Assembly (NCBI GenBank): GCA_036504895.1
Contig: DASXUJ010000006.1
Location: forward strand, 1-52,338
DNA length: 52,338 nucleotides
Origin: Syntrophorhabdaceae bacterium
GTDB lineage: Bacteria > Desulfobacterota > Syntrophorhabdia > Syntrophorhabdales > Syntrophorhabdaceae
Reading direction: 5' to 3'
Below, piece by piece: positions 8,604 through 18,161 of the stretch. The position numbers and the translations under genes are program-made. Positions within the stretch are counted from its first letter, which is position 1; each line of letters starts with the position of its first letter. Below the pieces are notes generated by a model. That model ran no database searches. It saw only the letters and a list, made by a program, of their open reading frames with translations, and was not told the DNA's origin.

Positions 8604-9998
8604 ATGGTTGAATTGACGGCGGCCCATTGGATCTACGCCCTTTTCGTTATCCTCGTCCTGATCGCCATGTCTTTCAGGCTCGATACTCCGCTCGTCTGTA
8701 TCGTGGGCTCCTTCACCCTCTCATGGGTAATCACGGGAAATCTCATCAAGGCGGTGCAGGCGATCTTCAATTCCATCAGTGTGGCCGTGGGCGAGCTTCT
8801 CGGGCCGGTGGTCATCATCTCCATGATCGTCTCCATGGCAAAGATGCTCGAGGAATGCGGGATTGCGGACATGATGTTCCGGCCCGTCCGGAGGCTTCTC
8901 AAATCTCCTTCCATTGCATTCTGGACCATCGGCCTCGTAATCCTCCTTGTGGCCTGGATCATCTGGCCCTCCCCGGCCATTGCCCTTGTGGGGGCGCTCC
9001 TGCTGCCCGCTGCGGTCGAGGCGGGCCTGCCCCCGATATGCGCGGCCATGGCGATCAGCATGTTCGGGTACGGGTGTGCCCTCACCACGGATTTTATTAT
9101 CCAGGGTGCCCCCGGCATTACGGCCAAGGCATCGGGAGTCCCCGCTGCGGATATCATGGCCAGGAGCCTCCCCATGCTCCTTACCTGGGCCGCGATCGCC
9201 CTGCCTCTTTCGTTCCTGTCGGTCAGGAAGGACCTGAAAGCGAATGGCGGCAAGCCTATAAAATGGGCCCCTTTCGAGGTCTCGCCGGAGGCCGCGGCAG
9301 AGCAGGAGAAATGGGGCAAGGCGGCCCCCGGTTTCAAGGGATGGGCTCTCTGGATTATCGGCCTCCTCTTCTGCCTCGATATCGGGGCCATGCTCTTCTT
9401 CAAAATCCGGGGAGGCGACGCCACGGCTTTGCTGGGTGGCACGGTAGGGCTCATTATGGTGATCGTGAGCTTCGGGGTCTACCGCTTCGAGGGGTTCGGC
9501 AAACTGGCTGACCATTCACGGGGGGGCTTCATGTTCGGGGTGCGTATTTTCGCACCCGTCTTCCTCATCGCGAGCTTTTTCTTTATGGGCGCGCCGGGAA
9601 CGGCCAAGGCGGTCTTCGGAGAGGGGGCCAGGGGCCTTCTTTTCGATCTCGGTCAGGCCCTGGCCCAGGCGGTGCCCCTGAGCCGTGTGCCCGTCGCGAT
9701 TGTTCAGGGAGTGGTAGGAGGGATCACGGGACTCGACGGCTCGGGCTTTGCAGGATTGCCCTTAATGGGCACTCTCGCCCAGGCCTTAGGTGGGCCCACC
9801 CATCTCGATGTGGCGACCCTGGGCGCCCTGGGGCAGTTCTTTGCGGTCTGCGTCGGCGGCGGGACCATCATCCCCTGGGCGGTCATCCCGGCCGCGGCCA
9901 TCACCGGGACCGATCCCATCGAGATCGCAAGACGCAATTTATGGCCTACCCTGGCCGGTTTTGTGGGGGTGACGGTGGTAGCCATCTTCTTGCTGTGA
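8604..9998 (+). CDS. Multi-pass permease, ion-transporter-superfamily type
   Basis: 464 residues with about 11 to 12 hydrophobic segments. Glycine-rich membrane stretches (SMFGYGCALTTDF in the first half; GLDGSGFAGLPLMG and GGGTIIPWAVIP in the second) suggest the two inverted-repeat halves with re-entrant loops seen in ion-transporter/GntP-like carriers. It lies 48 bases after the flavoprotein and 19 bases before the universal stress protein, all on one strand. The operon context suggests it moves the small molecule, perhaps an organic acid, handled by these enzymes. The exact family is not certain from sequence alone, and the substrate cannot be read. Confidence 0.7.
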   Translation: MVELTAAHWIYALFVILVLIAMSFRLDTPLVCIVGSFTLSWVITGNLIKAVQAIFNSISVAVGELLGPVVIISMIVSMAKMLEECGIADMMFRPVRRLLKSPSIAFWTIGLVILLVAWIIWPSPAIALVGALLLPAAVEAGLPPICAAMAISMFGYGCALTTDFIIQGAPGITAKASGVPAADIMARSLPMLLTWAAIALPLSFLSVRKDLKANGGKPIKWAPFEVSPEAAAEQEKWGKAAPGFKGWALWIIGLLFCLDIGAMLFFKIRGGDATALLGGTVGLIMVIVSFGVYRFEGFGKLADHSRGGFMFGVRIFAPVFLIASFFFMGAPGTAKAVFGEGARGLLFDLGQALAQAVPLSRVPVAIVQGVVGGITGLDGSGFAGLPLMGTLAQALGGPTHLDVATLGALGQFFAVCVGGGTIIPWAVIPAAAITGTDPIEIARRNLWPTLAGFVGVTVVAIFLL

Positions 9999-10017
9999 CA
10001 TTGAAAGAGGAGGTCTT

Positions 10018-10533
10018 ATGGTAGCCTGTAAGAACATACTCTTCTCCACCGATTTTTCAGGACATGCCGGGGCGGCGGTCCCCTTTGCCGTTGACCTGGC
10101 GATGAAATACGGGGCCCTGCTCCACGTGGTTCACGTCTATCTGGAGGCAGGCCATATTGCGGAATTCGAGTCCCGCCCCCGGGGCGACGGCGATACGAGG
10201 CTCATTCAGCCAACGGGTAAGGAGGCGGAAAAAAAACTCGATCGGCTTTGTGAGGAGATATCGAAGGAACTGGGCTCGTGCCGCAAAAAACTCCTTCGGG
10301 GGAAGCCCGCCGCGGAGATCGTCCGGTACGCGAAAGAGGAGGGGATCGACCTTATCGTCATGTCGAGTCACGGCCTCACCGGCCTTAGCCATGCCCTATT
10401 CGGAAGCACGGCGGAAAAGGTGGTCCGTGAAAGCCCGTGCAGCGTCTGTGTCATAAAGAGTAAAAATGATTCTTTGAATAAATCAAATATGCATGAGGAG
10501 GAGGAACAGAATAATGAGGGTATTGAAGAGTGA
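10018..10533 (+). CDS. Universal stress protein (UspA family)
   Basis: 171 residues with the UspA alpha/beta fold. It starts ILFSTDFS and ends with the ATP-binding signature (SSHGLTGLSHALFGST, then VVRESPCSVCVIK). The family binds ATP and adjusts stress or energy physiology; in operons with transporters it is often a regulatory partner. AGAGGAGG lies just before the ATG. The last 20 or so residues are Glu and Asn-rich and unlike the family. They overlap the start of the next gene by 20 bases, so the tail also carries that gene's ribosome-binding site. Confidence 0.88.
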   Translation: MVACKNILFSTDFSGHAGAAVPFAVDLAMKYGALLHVVHVYLEAGHIAEFESRPRGDGDTRLIQPTGKEAEKKLDRLCEEISKELGSCRKKLLRGKPAAEIVRYAKEEGIDLIVMSSHGLTGLSHALFGSTAEKVVRESPCSVCVIKSKNDSLNKSNMHEEEEQNNEGIEE

Positions 10534-11608
10534 AGTTTCTGTGCTGCTTGGGGCAATCATGCTCGTCTGCCTCGCAGGGGCGGCATTCGGCGCGGACAAG
10601 GCAATCACGGTGGACGACGTCAAGGAAGCCCTTAATGTTATCACCAACGGCCGGGTGATCATGAAGCCCGAGACGGCCTTCGGCACGGGCAATCCTTTCG
10701 TGGTGACGAAAAGCTCCAATATACCGGGAAAGGCGATCACCGAGACCCCGGGGCTGGTCGTGGGCAATCCGAAGGCAACGGTGAAGAAGATCGGCGTGGG
10801 GATGACCCTCACGGAAAGCGCCATCGAGCTGGCGGGCGCAACAGGCGTCGACGCCATGGTGCTCCACCATCCCGTGGCGGACGCGGCGAGTAGCGGCGGC
10901 GTGCCCCTCCGAAACTACTCCACCCTCTATGGCCTTGCCATATTCGAGGTCCATGAGGCCTTCCACGGCCGTCACCCCGGTATCGCGTGGATGCACGGCC
11001 ACGTGCCCTTCAAGGCAGATATCCATTATGGCGGCATCTCGGGAAACGTGGTCTTCGTGGGTAAACCACTTCCCGAGGTAAAGACCATAGGGGATATCAT
11101 AGACCGCCTTACCACGCTCTCAGACCTCGCCCGGGAGAGAACGATTCTGGCCGACGAGAAAAAACAGCGCGCCATTCCGGGTCTGGAAGAAGCGAATATC
11201 GCGGCGGGCCCCGAGATTCTGCTGGGCTCGAGGGAGAACAAGGTCGGAACCGTGCTCCATATTTTCCCCCACACAGGGTTTACCCCGGACCATATGCGCC
11301 GCCTCAAGAAAGAGTACCCTCAGATCGATACGGTGATCGTCTCGATCAGCCGGGTAAAAAAAGATAATCCCCTGATCGGAACCGCGAAAGAGCTGGGACT
11401 GACCATGGTGGCAGGGAACTCCCACGCCCTCGAGATCGTGGAGAATGGCGTGCCCCTCGCCTATGCGCTGAAGAGCCTGCTCCCGGGGGTTGAGGTAGTG
11501 CTGTTCCGCGAGAGGATGACGTCTGCGCCCCTCGATGATTTCGGATCCAAAACAATGAGGGATTACGGCCGGGAAATGGCTTCCAAATATCTCGTACCGA
11601 AAAAGTAA
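10514..11608 (+). CDS. Exported NIF3-like protein
   Basis: 364 residues with a clear signal peptide (VLLGAIMLVCLAGAAFGA, cleavage after the Ala). The mature part shows NIF3/DUF34 family hallmarks: IGVGMTLTESAIELA, then VDAMVLHHPV (the metal-binding HHP), and near the end VAGNSHALEIVENGVP. NIF3 proteins are dinuclear-metal cytoplasmic proteins of debated function (GTP cyclohydrolase I type 2-like), so export is unusual. ATG 10514 is preceded by GAGGAGGAGG; the earlier in-frame ATG at 10493 would sit on that ribosome site. Last gene of the operon. It could be a periplasmic hydrolase working on the permease substrate, but this is inference. Confidence 0.65.
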   Translation: MRVLKSEVSVLLGAIMLVCLAGAAFGADKAITVDDVKEALNVITNGRVIMKPETAFGTGNPFVVTKSSNIPGKAITETPGLVVGNPKATVKKIGVGMTLTESAIELAGATGVDAMVLHHPVADAASSGGVPLRNYSTLYGLAIFEVHEAFHGRHPGIAWMHGHVPFKADIHYGGISGNVVFVGKPLPEVKTIGDIIDRLTTLSDLARERTILADEKKQRAIPGLEEANIAAGPEILLGSRENKVGTVLHIFPHTGFTPDHMRRLKKEYPQIDTVIVSISRVKKDNPLIGTAKELGLTMVAGNSHALEIVENGVPLAYALKSLLPGVEVVLFRERMTSAPLDDFGSKTMRDYGREMASKYLVPKK

Positions 11609-11620
11609 GGCCCTGATAAT

Positions 11621-11657
11621 AAAAAGGCCGCTCCCATCAGAGGTGAGCGGCCTTTTT
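11621..11657. terminator. Bidirectional rho-independent terminator
   Basis: AAAAAGGCCGCTC (11621-11633) and GAGCGGCCTTTTT (11645-11657) are a perfect 13-base inverted repeat with an 11-base loop. The GC-rich core is flanked by A5 and T5, so it can stop transcripts from both sides. It separates the plus-strand flavoprotein operon from the minus-strand CPBP gene that ends at 11750. Confidence 0.92.
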
Positions 11658-11749
11658 GCGTCCAGAGGTTCTTAAGGGGATCAAACCCGGGCAAGGTGCT
11701 CATCGGAATGAATCATGGAAGAGCCGCGGAAGACCGAGCCGCCGGAACA

Positions 11750-14700
11750 TCATACAATCTCGTCCGGAATATATCCGTCAGACGGCTCTTTAACCTCTCT
11801 GCCCTTCCCGCGACCAATGAAGCTCAGAATGAAGAGGACGGCGAGGGGCAGCACGAGGACTGCCATCTGCTCAAGGGAAGGCCGGGAGAATTCCGGGCTA
11901 TGGGAGAAGGCGAAGCGCCTGAAATTGGTGATAGCCTCACTGTTTACCTCGATCCACATCCACACCAGGAAGGCCGTAACATTCCATCGGATGACTCTTG
12001 TAATGGTGAAATAGAGGACAAAGACCGCTACCGTGTCGAGGAGCCAGGCAACCAAAAGGTTTCGCCATGAAATCCCTGTGTTGTCGGCATAGAGGAAGGC
12101 GGCAAAGACGGCCAAACCGAGGATGAGCGTCTCCCGGCGCAGAAACCGGCGGACAAAGGCAGCCATGACAAGGAAGAGGAGGGAGGCGACGATGAGGGAC
12201 GGCGCCTTGTCCGCGAGATTCAGAAGCTCCGAAAATTGGTTTATTGTAATATTTGTGGTTGCGGCCTGAGGAGTAAAAAGGTCCGGGGCGAGCCACGCCT
12301 TTGCCGCGGAGCCCAGGCGATCGAAGCCGGCGCCTATTGCCGCGGCAGCGAATCCGAGGAAGAGACCCTGGCGGTTCTCGATCGATCGGAAACGGGAGGG
12401 ACGAAGAGGCTCGAGAAGGGTCGCGAATTCGCCATATTCCGGAATCCATGCCCGAAGTACCATGCGCGACAGGAGGACGAGAAAAAAGACGCCCACGGGC
12501 ATCCAGATTACCTGCACGATGATGCCGAGCACGCCGGTCAGGGTGTAGACCGCAAGGGACTGGGCGGTTTCGTAGAAATAGGCGTGAAAGAAACGGGGAT
12601 AGCCGTTCAGAGCTTCAAGGAGCGCAGGGATCGCACCGAGGGCGACGCCCCAGAAGACCGCCTGTCTCACATCATTGCGGCGCGCGAGTCGGCGCCGGAA
12701 AAGGAGCACGACCTGTACCACAAAGAAAATGAGGAGCCCCACCCCCAGAAATATGGCGAGAATCTGCCTCACGCTGTTCCTCAACCCTTTCTGCAGCACC
12801 TCCCTCTTTCTCTCCCACTCCTCCGGGACCTCATATTGAGGGACTGAGAGGGCAGTCACCCGGTCTCCCGATACGACCATGGAAAGTTTTCTCTGGAGGT
12901 CTCCCACCGCGAATCTCCGGTCCCGGTAAGTAAGCTCGTAATCGAGGCGGTTCGGCCGGTCTACCTTGTCGGCTTCCATGCATTCCCATGATTCCAATGG
13001 AGACGGCCTCGCCCTGGAGAGAAATGCCCCTGCCACTCCCTTGGCAGTCTCCTCCGAGAGCCGTGCCCCCGGGTCTGTCTCTGGGAGCCTTTCTTTGATG
13101 GCCAGGAGCCGGCCCCTTTCGTCAATCGAGACGACCATGGTTCGAACGGTTTTTTCCTTATACCAACGGGTCGTCCATAGCGGGTCGTATCCGTAATATC
13201 CCCTGAACCGCTCCCATGTGCCGGCAACGCCGTATTGGCTGATTACGTACCGGGGGAGACCCTCGGTCCGGTCCCGAAAAATTGTGTAGGATCTGAAGCC
13301 GGCAGGATCGATACCGGATGCCTTCAAGGCCTTTTCACCCAGGGCCGCCCCTTGCTCCCGTGTAAATTTGACGGGAGGCGCTTTTCCGTAAAAGTTCCAG
13401 GACGGGGCAAGAAAAGAAAGACCGAATATGAGTGCCGCCGCGAGCAAAAATGCGGCGAATCTCTTCCACGGAACTTTCTCCACACATATCCCTATGGATT
13501 CGCCGATTACTTCAGGGGCCGCCGTTGCGGGACCCATCCTCTTTTTATGGCGAAACAAAAGGGACATCAATTGCCTCCATGGGGCGAGGGAGAATACTTT
13601 GCGGGCAAAGAAAAGCGCAAGGAGCGGCAAGGTCAGGGCGAGAAGGCCGTTCAGCACGAGACCGGGCTGCCCGGATTGGAGCTGGGGGACGATTCCCACG
13701 AATACATTATAAATGAAATGGGATACAAGGGTGGTAACCAGGCCGTAGCGGAGAAATACCCATCCGTAGACGAGGCCCGCAAGGGTAAGCTCCGCCCCGC
13801 GGATCCAGACGGGCTCCTGGGGATAGGTCGTGTGGGCGAACCCCCAGATAAAAGCGGGAATAACCACGGCAGGCCAGACACGGCCGAAGAGCCGGTAGAG
13901 GATGGCGATCGCAAAGAGGCGAAAGGTGAGCTCCTCCGTAAAGGCAGCACTGAAGCCCGTGTAGATGGCGGTCAGGGAGGGGAAGTAGGTGGCGAAGCTG
14001 TTGCTGAATTTAACCTGCACCGGAGACCAGACGCCGATGAACCTTTGTCCGGCCACATAAAAGAGAGTGACATAGCCGATGGCGGCGAAGGCCATGGCAT
14101 ATCCGAGAAGGACCTGCTTTCCCGCGTCTCCCGATGCGAGAAAAGTCCGGGAGAAGACGTTCGAGACCCATGACCTTTCAGGCAGATAGAGGCGTCCTAT
14201 CGAATCGGTCGCCGCAAAGAGGGGGATAAAGAGAAGGAAACCCGCGATGGACGCGAGAATGGGCATGGCAAGGTATTTAAGCCAGAATACGTTCAATGAC
14301 TGGGTCGTGTCGTAAAAAAGAAAAGAAAAGGGAAGCTTGTTTATCTGCTCGAGGAAGACCACCGCCCCGCAGAAACCGGCGATTACGAAAGAGCGTCGCC
14401 ATTTCACATCCGCCGCGTGAGCGCGCCAGAAAAAGACGACGGCCATCCCAAGGTAGAGAAGAAGGATGGGAAGGTAGGCCAGGTTTGCAAGGAGCTCCCG
14501 CCTGGCGGTTAAATCCTCCTGCGCAAGGGTCCAGGTCTGGGGAATTTTAAGCCACTCCGAATACGCGCCTATCCTGTCGCCCTGAACCGTCACTCCCACG
14601 CGGTACTCCGATCCGCCCGTGCCGCGCCAGTCGAGGGACCTCCAGACGAGAGTCTGATCGAGTCGCCGGGGACAGTCCTCCATGGTCCGCTCGATGTACT

Positions 14701-15196
14701 CATATCGGGTAAGATCGAAGGCGAGCTCCTTTGCGAGGAAGGCCTCTGCAATGCCACGGGCGTCGTGTTCGTCGAGACGTGCCCCGGGGGCGGACTTGGG
14801 GATCTTCCTGCTGAACCCCGCGAGCCGCCCGTCGGGGGTGTATTCGACACTGTACTCCACTTCCTCGAGTTCCCGGAACCACCTGACCGACCACCGCCAT
14901 ACGGCGACCGTTTTGCGAAAGAGGTCGTTGGCCTTCTTCAGCCCGAGAAGGCGCTCCAGAAAATCGATTTGATTCCTCTGCTCCGTGAAAACCGCCACGC
15001 TCCTGTATCCGGAAAGATCGAACCCGCGGGCCTTGAGGAATTCGCCACTCTTCGCCGTGATCTCGCCGCGGGAAAGCTTCATATCGAGTGAGGCCTCGGG
15101 AAAGGCTTCATTGTAAAAGAACGCAAAGGCGATGAGCCCCAGGATACCGGCGACGATAAACCAGGTTATTGCCCATTTCGGGGCACGCGCGTTCAT
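11750..15196 (-). CDS. Very large CPBP-family membrane protease with a duplicated, degenerate second half
   Basis: 1148 residues, about four times a normal CPBP (Abi/Rce1-like) protein. The first half has an N-terminal anchor, a periplasmic-looking region of about 220 residues, then membrane helices with intact CPBP motifs: EELTFR (E421, E422), the FAH motif (H455) and SHFIYN (H493, N497). The second half repeats the architecture with an offset near 577 residues. APGARLDEHDARGIAEAFL (about 136-154) matches DPGARLSEETAKGVAGAFL (about 708-726), and FYDTTQSLNVF matches FYETAQSLAVY. However, the catalytic EExxxR and both His motifs are absent from the second half. Family members cleave membrane or prenylated substrates. 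Transcription may continue from the NosL operon 140 bases upstream; the stop lies near a shared terminator. Confidence 0.85.
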   Translation of the reverse strand: MNARAPKWAITWFIVAGILGLIAFAFFYNEAFPEASLDMKLSRGEITAKSGEFLKARGFDLSGYRSVAVFTEQRNQIDFLERLLGLKKANDLFRKTVAVWRWSVRWFRELEEVEYSVEYTPDGRLAGFSRKIPKSAPGARLDEHDARGIAEAFLAKELAFDLTRYEYIERTMEDCPRRLDQTLVWRSLDWRGTGGSEYRVGVTVQGDRIGAYSEWLKIPQTWTLAQEDLTARRELLANLAYLPILLLYLGMAVVFFWRAHAADVKWRRSFVIAGFCGAVVFLEQINKLPFSFLFYDTTQSLNVFWLKYLAMPILASIAGFLLFIPLFAATDSIGRLYLPERSWVSNVFSRTFLASGDAGKQVLLGYAMAFAAIGYVTLFYVAGQRFIGVWSPVQVKFSNSFATYFPSLTAIYTGFSAAFTEELTFRLFAIAILYRLFGRVWPAVVIPAFIWGFAHTTYPQEPVWIRGAELTLAGLVYGWVFLRYGLVTTLVSHFIYNVFVGIVPQLQSGQPGLVLNGLLALTLPLLALFFARKVFSLAPWRQLMSLLFRHKKRMGPATAAPEVIGESIGICVEKVPWKRFAAFLLAAALIFGLSFLAPSWNFYGKAPPVKFTREQGAALGEKALKASGIDPAGFRSYTIFRDRTEGLPRYVISQYGVAGTWERFRGYYGYDPLWTTRWYKEKTVRTMVVSIDERGRLLAIKERLPETDPGARLSEETAKGVAGAFLSRARPSPLESWECMEADKVDRPNRLDYELTYRDRRFAVGDLQRKLSMVVSGDRVTALSVPQYEVPEEWERKREVLQKGLRNSVRQILAIFLGVGLLIFFVVQVVLLFRRRLARRNDVRQAVFWGVALGAIPALLEALNGYPRFFHAYFYETAQSLAVYTLTGVLGIIVQVIWMPVGVFFLVLLSRMVLRAWIPEYGEFATLLEPLRPSRFRSIENRQGLFLGFAAAAIGAGFDRLGSAAKAWLAPDLFTPQAATTNITINQFSELLNLADKAPSLIVASLLFLVMAAFVRRFLRRETLILGLAVFAAFLYADNTGISWRNLLVAWLLDTVAVFVLYFTITRVIRWNVTAFLVWMWIEVNSEAITNFRRFAFSHSPEFSRPSLEQMAVLVLPLAVLFILSFIGRGKGREVKEPSDGYIPDEIV

Positions 15197-15338
15197 CGGC
15201 TCAGAGACCTTTCAGCCATTCGGGCCGCGGTACGCGCGAAGCCGGCGATTTCCATTGCGCTCTCCTGTTTGTGAGTATGATGGGGTAATGAACTCTTTCC
15301 ATTCTCCGGTAAATCCCGCTCATTTTCAAGGTGAGTAA

Positions 15339-16337
15339 TTATAACCTAAAATCGGTAAATGTCATTGCCCACAGGGAAATAAGGGTGAATATCAGATAGA
15401 GGGAGATTGCCGTGAGAGTGAGACTTCTTAATATCGGGGGAAGAATGTTTTTGAGGCTCGGTGTCGAGCGCGCCGGCATGAGAAGACCTGTGGAGATCCC
15501 TGCTACCGCAGCTCCAAGGAGGGAAAGATAAAGGGGGTAGCCCACATAGGAATATTCACCCTGGAGGATGCAAAAGGGGCAGTGATGGGTGGGGAGCTCG
15601 TAGAAGTAGAGGGAGATGAAGGAGATGAGCGCGATTATGCAGACGACGAAGGTGACGGCGGACAGGAAGGAAAAGAGGTATCCCGTCGCCGCAGTCTGTT
15701 TCCGGATGAAAAATATGCCTGATGCTGAGGTGCACAGGATAGACGCAAAAAAGACCGCCCTTACCGGCGCGACCGGAAGGGCCGGGAGGATCGCACCTAC
15801 CCCCTTGCCTTCGGGACTGAAGAGGCTTCCGCAGCAGGACGTGATCACGTGGGCGTCGAGCTTGAGAAAGTAGGCCCCCTGAAATATCGTTTCCGCCACG
15901 ATCAGGGGCGCAAGGGCAAGGAGGAAGAGGTATTTTTTCTTTATGAGAGGGTAATCGATTGCCCTGTTGTCCGTGAAGTTGAGTATGAGCCATATACCCC
16001 CGAAAATAAAATTGATGATCTTGAGCGACAGGGCGGGATAGCCGTAGCCGTTCACGTGAAGGGTGCCCGCGGCGCACATGGCGCCCACGAAAAGGCAGCT
16101 CACCTTGTCGGCGGTAAAGATGAAGAGAAAAAGGGAGAAGAGCTGAAAGGAGAAAGCATAACTCATGACGGTCGAGATGAGGTAGGTCTGCCTTTCGAGC
16201 CCGAGCTGCAGCTCGCTGCCGCTTCGTAAGTCCCAGTGCCTCACGATTCTGATTCCGTGGGCTGACCCGTAGAGGACCAGGAAGGCAACCACGAGGGAGC
16301 CCAGGGAGAGGGCTATGATCCCGGGATGCATGATCAC
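15339..16337 (-). CDS. Cys-rich multi-pass membrane protein, NosL/ABC-cluster associated
   Basis: 332 residues with about 8 to 9 hydrophobic segments. Conspicuous cysteines are C81 and C88, the C168-C169 pair, and the CxxC in HHCPFC (C253, C256). A membrane CxxC plus further paired cysteines recalls VKOR or DsbB-type disulfide carriers, but I cannot confirm that family. The GTG at 16337 overlaps the stop codon of the ABC ATPase (GTGA), and an ATG two codons later is an alternative. Tight coupling to the ATPase and permease suggests membership of the same complex or pathway. A role in thiol or copper handling is inferred from the cysteines and the neighbours. Confidence 0.6.
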   Translation of the reverse strand: MIMHPGIIALSLGSLVVAFLVLYGSAHGIRIVRHWDLRSGSELQLGLERQTYLISTVMSYAFSFQLFSLFLFIFTADKVSCLFVGAMCAAGTLHVNGYGYPALSLKIINFIFGGIWLILNFTDNRAIDYPLIKKKYLFLLALAPLIVAETIFQGAYFLKLDAHVITSCCGSLFSPEGKGVGAILPALPVAPVRAVFFASILCTSASGIFFIRKQTAATGYLFSFLSAVTFVVCIIALISFISLYFYELPTHHCPFCILQGEYSYVGYPLYLSLLGAAVAGISTGLLMPARSTPSLKNILPPILRSLTLTAISLYLIFTLISLWAMTFTDFRL

Positions 16338-17020
16338 GGCTGGACCCCGGAACCCGCGACCCTCCCGTCTCTGAAGTCGATCACTCTTTCCACTACCAGG
16401 GACTCATACATGAGGGGGTCATGACTCGCGATGAGTATGGTCTTGCCCTTCCGGTTGAGGTCTACCATGATCTCCATAAATTCTTTTGAAAGTTTCGAAT
16501 CGAGATGGGCAGTGGGCTCATCGGCGATGATGATATCCGGGTTATTGATGAGGGCCCGGGCGATGGTGACCCGTTGGGCCTCCCCGCCGGAGAGCCATTC
16601 CACCTTTGACGACGCTTTTCTCGCCATGCCGAAGAGGTCGAGGAGGTCGAGCGCTCTCTTTCTCAGGATCGCGCGGTTCTCGCCGCCGGGATAGGCGGGA
16701 ATCATCACGTTTTCGAGGGCCGTGATCCCCCTCAAGAGATTGAAATGCTGAAAGATGAAGCCGAAGCTCGTGCGCCGTATCTGGGCGAGAAACCTTTCGG
16801 GCAGGCTTGTGATCTCCCTGCCCGCGACCTCGACCCTGCCCGAGGTAGGTTTGGTCATGGCGCCGATAATGGAGAGGGCGGTCGTTTTCCCGGACCCGCT
16901 GGGCCCTCTCAGGACCGTGATTTTCCCCCGGTCTATGGTGAGGCTGACACCGTGGAGGGCGGTAAACTCATTGGAGCCCCCCTTGTTGAATATCTTGGTT
17001 ACATCCCTGAGATCGATCAT
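16334..17020 (-). CDS. ABC transporter ATP-binding protein (LolD/MacB type)
   Basis: 228 residues, a complete ABC ATPase: Walker A GPSGSGKTT, Q-loop region FIFQHFNLL, signature LSGGEAQRVTIARAL, Walker B IIIADEPTAHLD and the H-loop ILIASHD. The pattern ADEPTAHLD with FQHFNLL is typical of the LolD/MacB/FtsE branch that pairs with FtsX-like permeases. Its permease is encoded just upstream with a 4-base gap. This branch usually performs mechanotransmission, for example lipoprotein release or efflux, rather than solute import. Confidence 0.93.
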   Translation of the reverse strand: MIDLRDVTKIFNKGGSNEFTALHGVSLTIDRGKITVLRGPSGSGKTTALSIIGAMTKPTSGRVEVAGREITSLPERFLAQIRRTSFGFIFQHFNLLRGITALENVMIPAYPGGENRAILRKRALDLLDLFGMARKASSKVEWLSGGEAQRVTIARALINNPDIIIADEPTAHLDSKLSKEFMEIMVDLNRKGKTILIASHDPLMYESLVVERVIDFRDGRVAGSGVQP

Positions 17021-17024
17021 GGTT

Positions 17025-18161
17025 CTAAAGCCTCATCACTTCGTCGGGATCGATTATCGCCGCTTTCCATGAAGGGATGATGGTCGCCGTGGTGTAGGGG
17101 ACCACGGTAAGGAAGAAGAGGGCGGCGATCTGGTAGGCATCAATGGAGGGAACGAGCCGGAAATGGGGATAGAGGACGGACCATCCTTTGAGCACGGGCT
17201 CGAAGAATATGTATGAAGCGAAGAACACGTGGCAGTACCCGGCGATCACGCCAACCAGGAACGAGGTGAGGGACACGGCGATGCCTTCCCATGATTTCAT
17301 GACTATCACCTCCGAAGTTTCCCATCCCACCGCCTTCAGGATGCCTATCTCCCGTCTTTCCTCGAAGCTCAAGGATGTCGCCTTATCCCACGCGAGTATG
17401 GCGAAGGCGAGTACGGCGCCGCCCAGGATGAAGATGAGAAGACCGCCTCTCCAGTCAAAGATCGCGTCATAGGTGCGCAATATCTCGTCTCTCAGGATCG
17501 GCCTCGTATCGGGGAGGAGCCTCTTTATCTTGTTCGCCACCGTGACCGTCTCGTTCTTGTTCCTCACGACCAGGGTGATATCGGTCCAGTATCCGTTGTT
17601 CATGGAAAAGAGGCCTCGGAAATCTTCCTGATTGATCTCGATAAGGTCGGAAGAGACTATCTCGGACTCGGAGGAAAAGACCCTGTTCACTTCGAAGCTC
17701 ATGTAACTGCCGTCGGAAGCCTTAAGGGGCGCCACATCCCCTTTGCCCACGTTCAGGGTCCTTGCCACGCCCCATCCCACGTTCATGGCCCCTTCCCGGG
17801 GTCCCATGCCGTGCTCCCGGGCTATGACGGTATAATTAGCGCCCGTGGAAGGCTCGAAATAGTATCCCCAGAGGCGGCCCCTGACTTCGCGGACCCCTGG
17901 TATGCCACTGATGACGGGTATGTAATTTGCCGGCATGAGATCATGGCGCCCCGCTACAATCCGTTGCACCGTGACCTCGGGAGAAAGGGCGAGCACCCGG
18001 GAGGCTTCTTTTTTTATCGATGCCGTGAAAAAGAAGATGGAGGAGAGGATAAAGACGATGATCGTATAGATGAGGAACAGGGCGAGGTTCTTCCCTCTCT
18101 TCCTGAGAAGTGACGAAAGGGCGAAATCGATGATGTTTCGCTCTTTTTCAATCCAGGCCAT
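17025..18161 (-). CDS. FtsX/MacB-like ABC transporter permease
   Basis: About 378 residues. One N-terminal helix (LALFLIYTIIVFILSSIFFF) is followed by a large extracytoplasmic domain of about 200 residues and three C-terminal helices with the FtsX signature (SFEERREIGILKAVGWETSEV). It partners the ATPase that follows. I choose ATG 18161, which gives MAWIEKERN; it overlaps the end of the preceding small gene by 14 bases. The frame is open to 18281, but those residues only shadow the small gene. The single copy with four helices suggests a homodimeric permease. Cargo unknown; the NosL genes upstream suggest copper-related or lipoprotein cargo. Confidence 0.87.
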   Translation of the reverse strand: MAWIEKERNIIDFALSSLLRKRGKNLALFLIYTIIVFILSSIFFFTASIKKEASRVLALSPEVTVQRIVAGRHDLMPANYIPVISGIPGVREVRGRLWGYYFEPSTGANYTVIAREHGMGPREGAMNVGWGVARTLNVGKGDVAPLKASDGSYMSFEVNRVFSSESEIVSSDLIEINQEDFRGLFSMNNGYWTDITLVVRNKNETVTVANKIKRLLPDTRPILRDEILRTYDAIFDWRGGLLIFILGGAVLAFAILAWDKATSLSFEERREIGILKAVGWETSEVIVMKSWEGIAVSLTSFLVGVIAGYCHVFFASYIFFEPVLKGWSVLYPHFRLVPSIDAYQIAALFFLTVVPYTTATIIPSWKAAIIDPDEVMRL

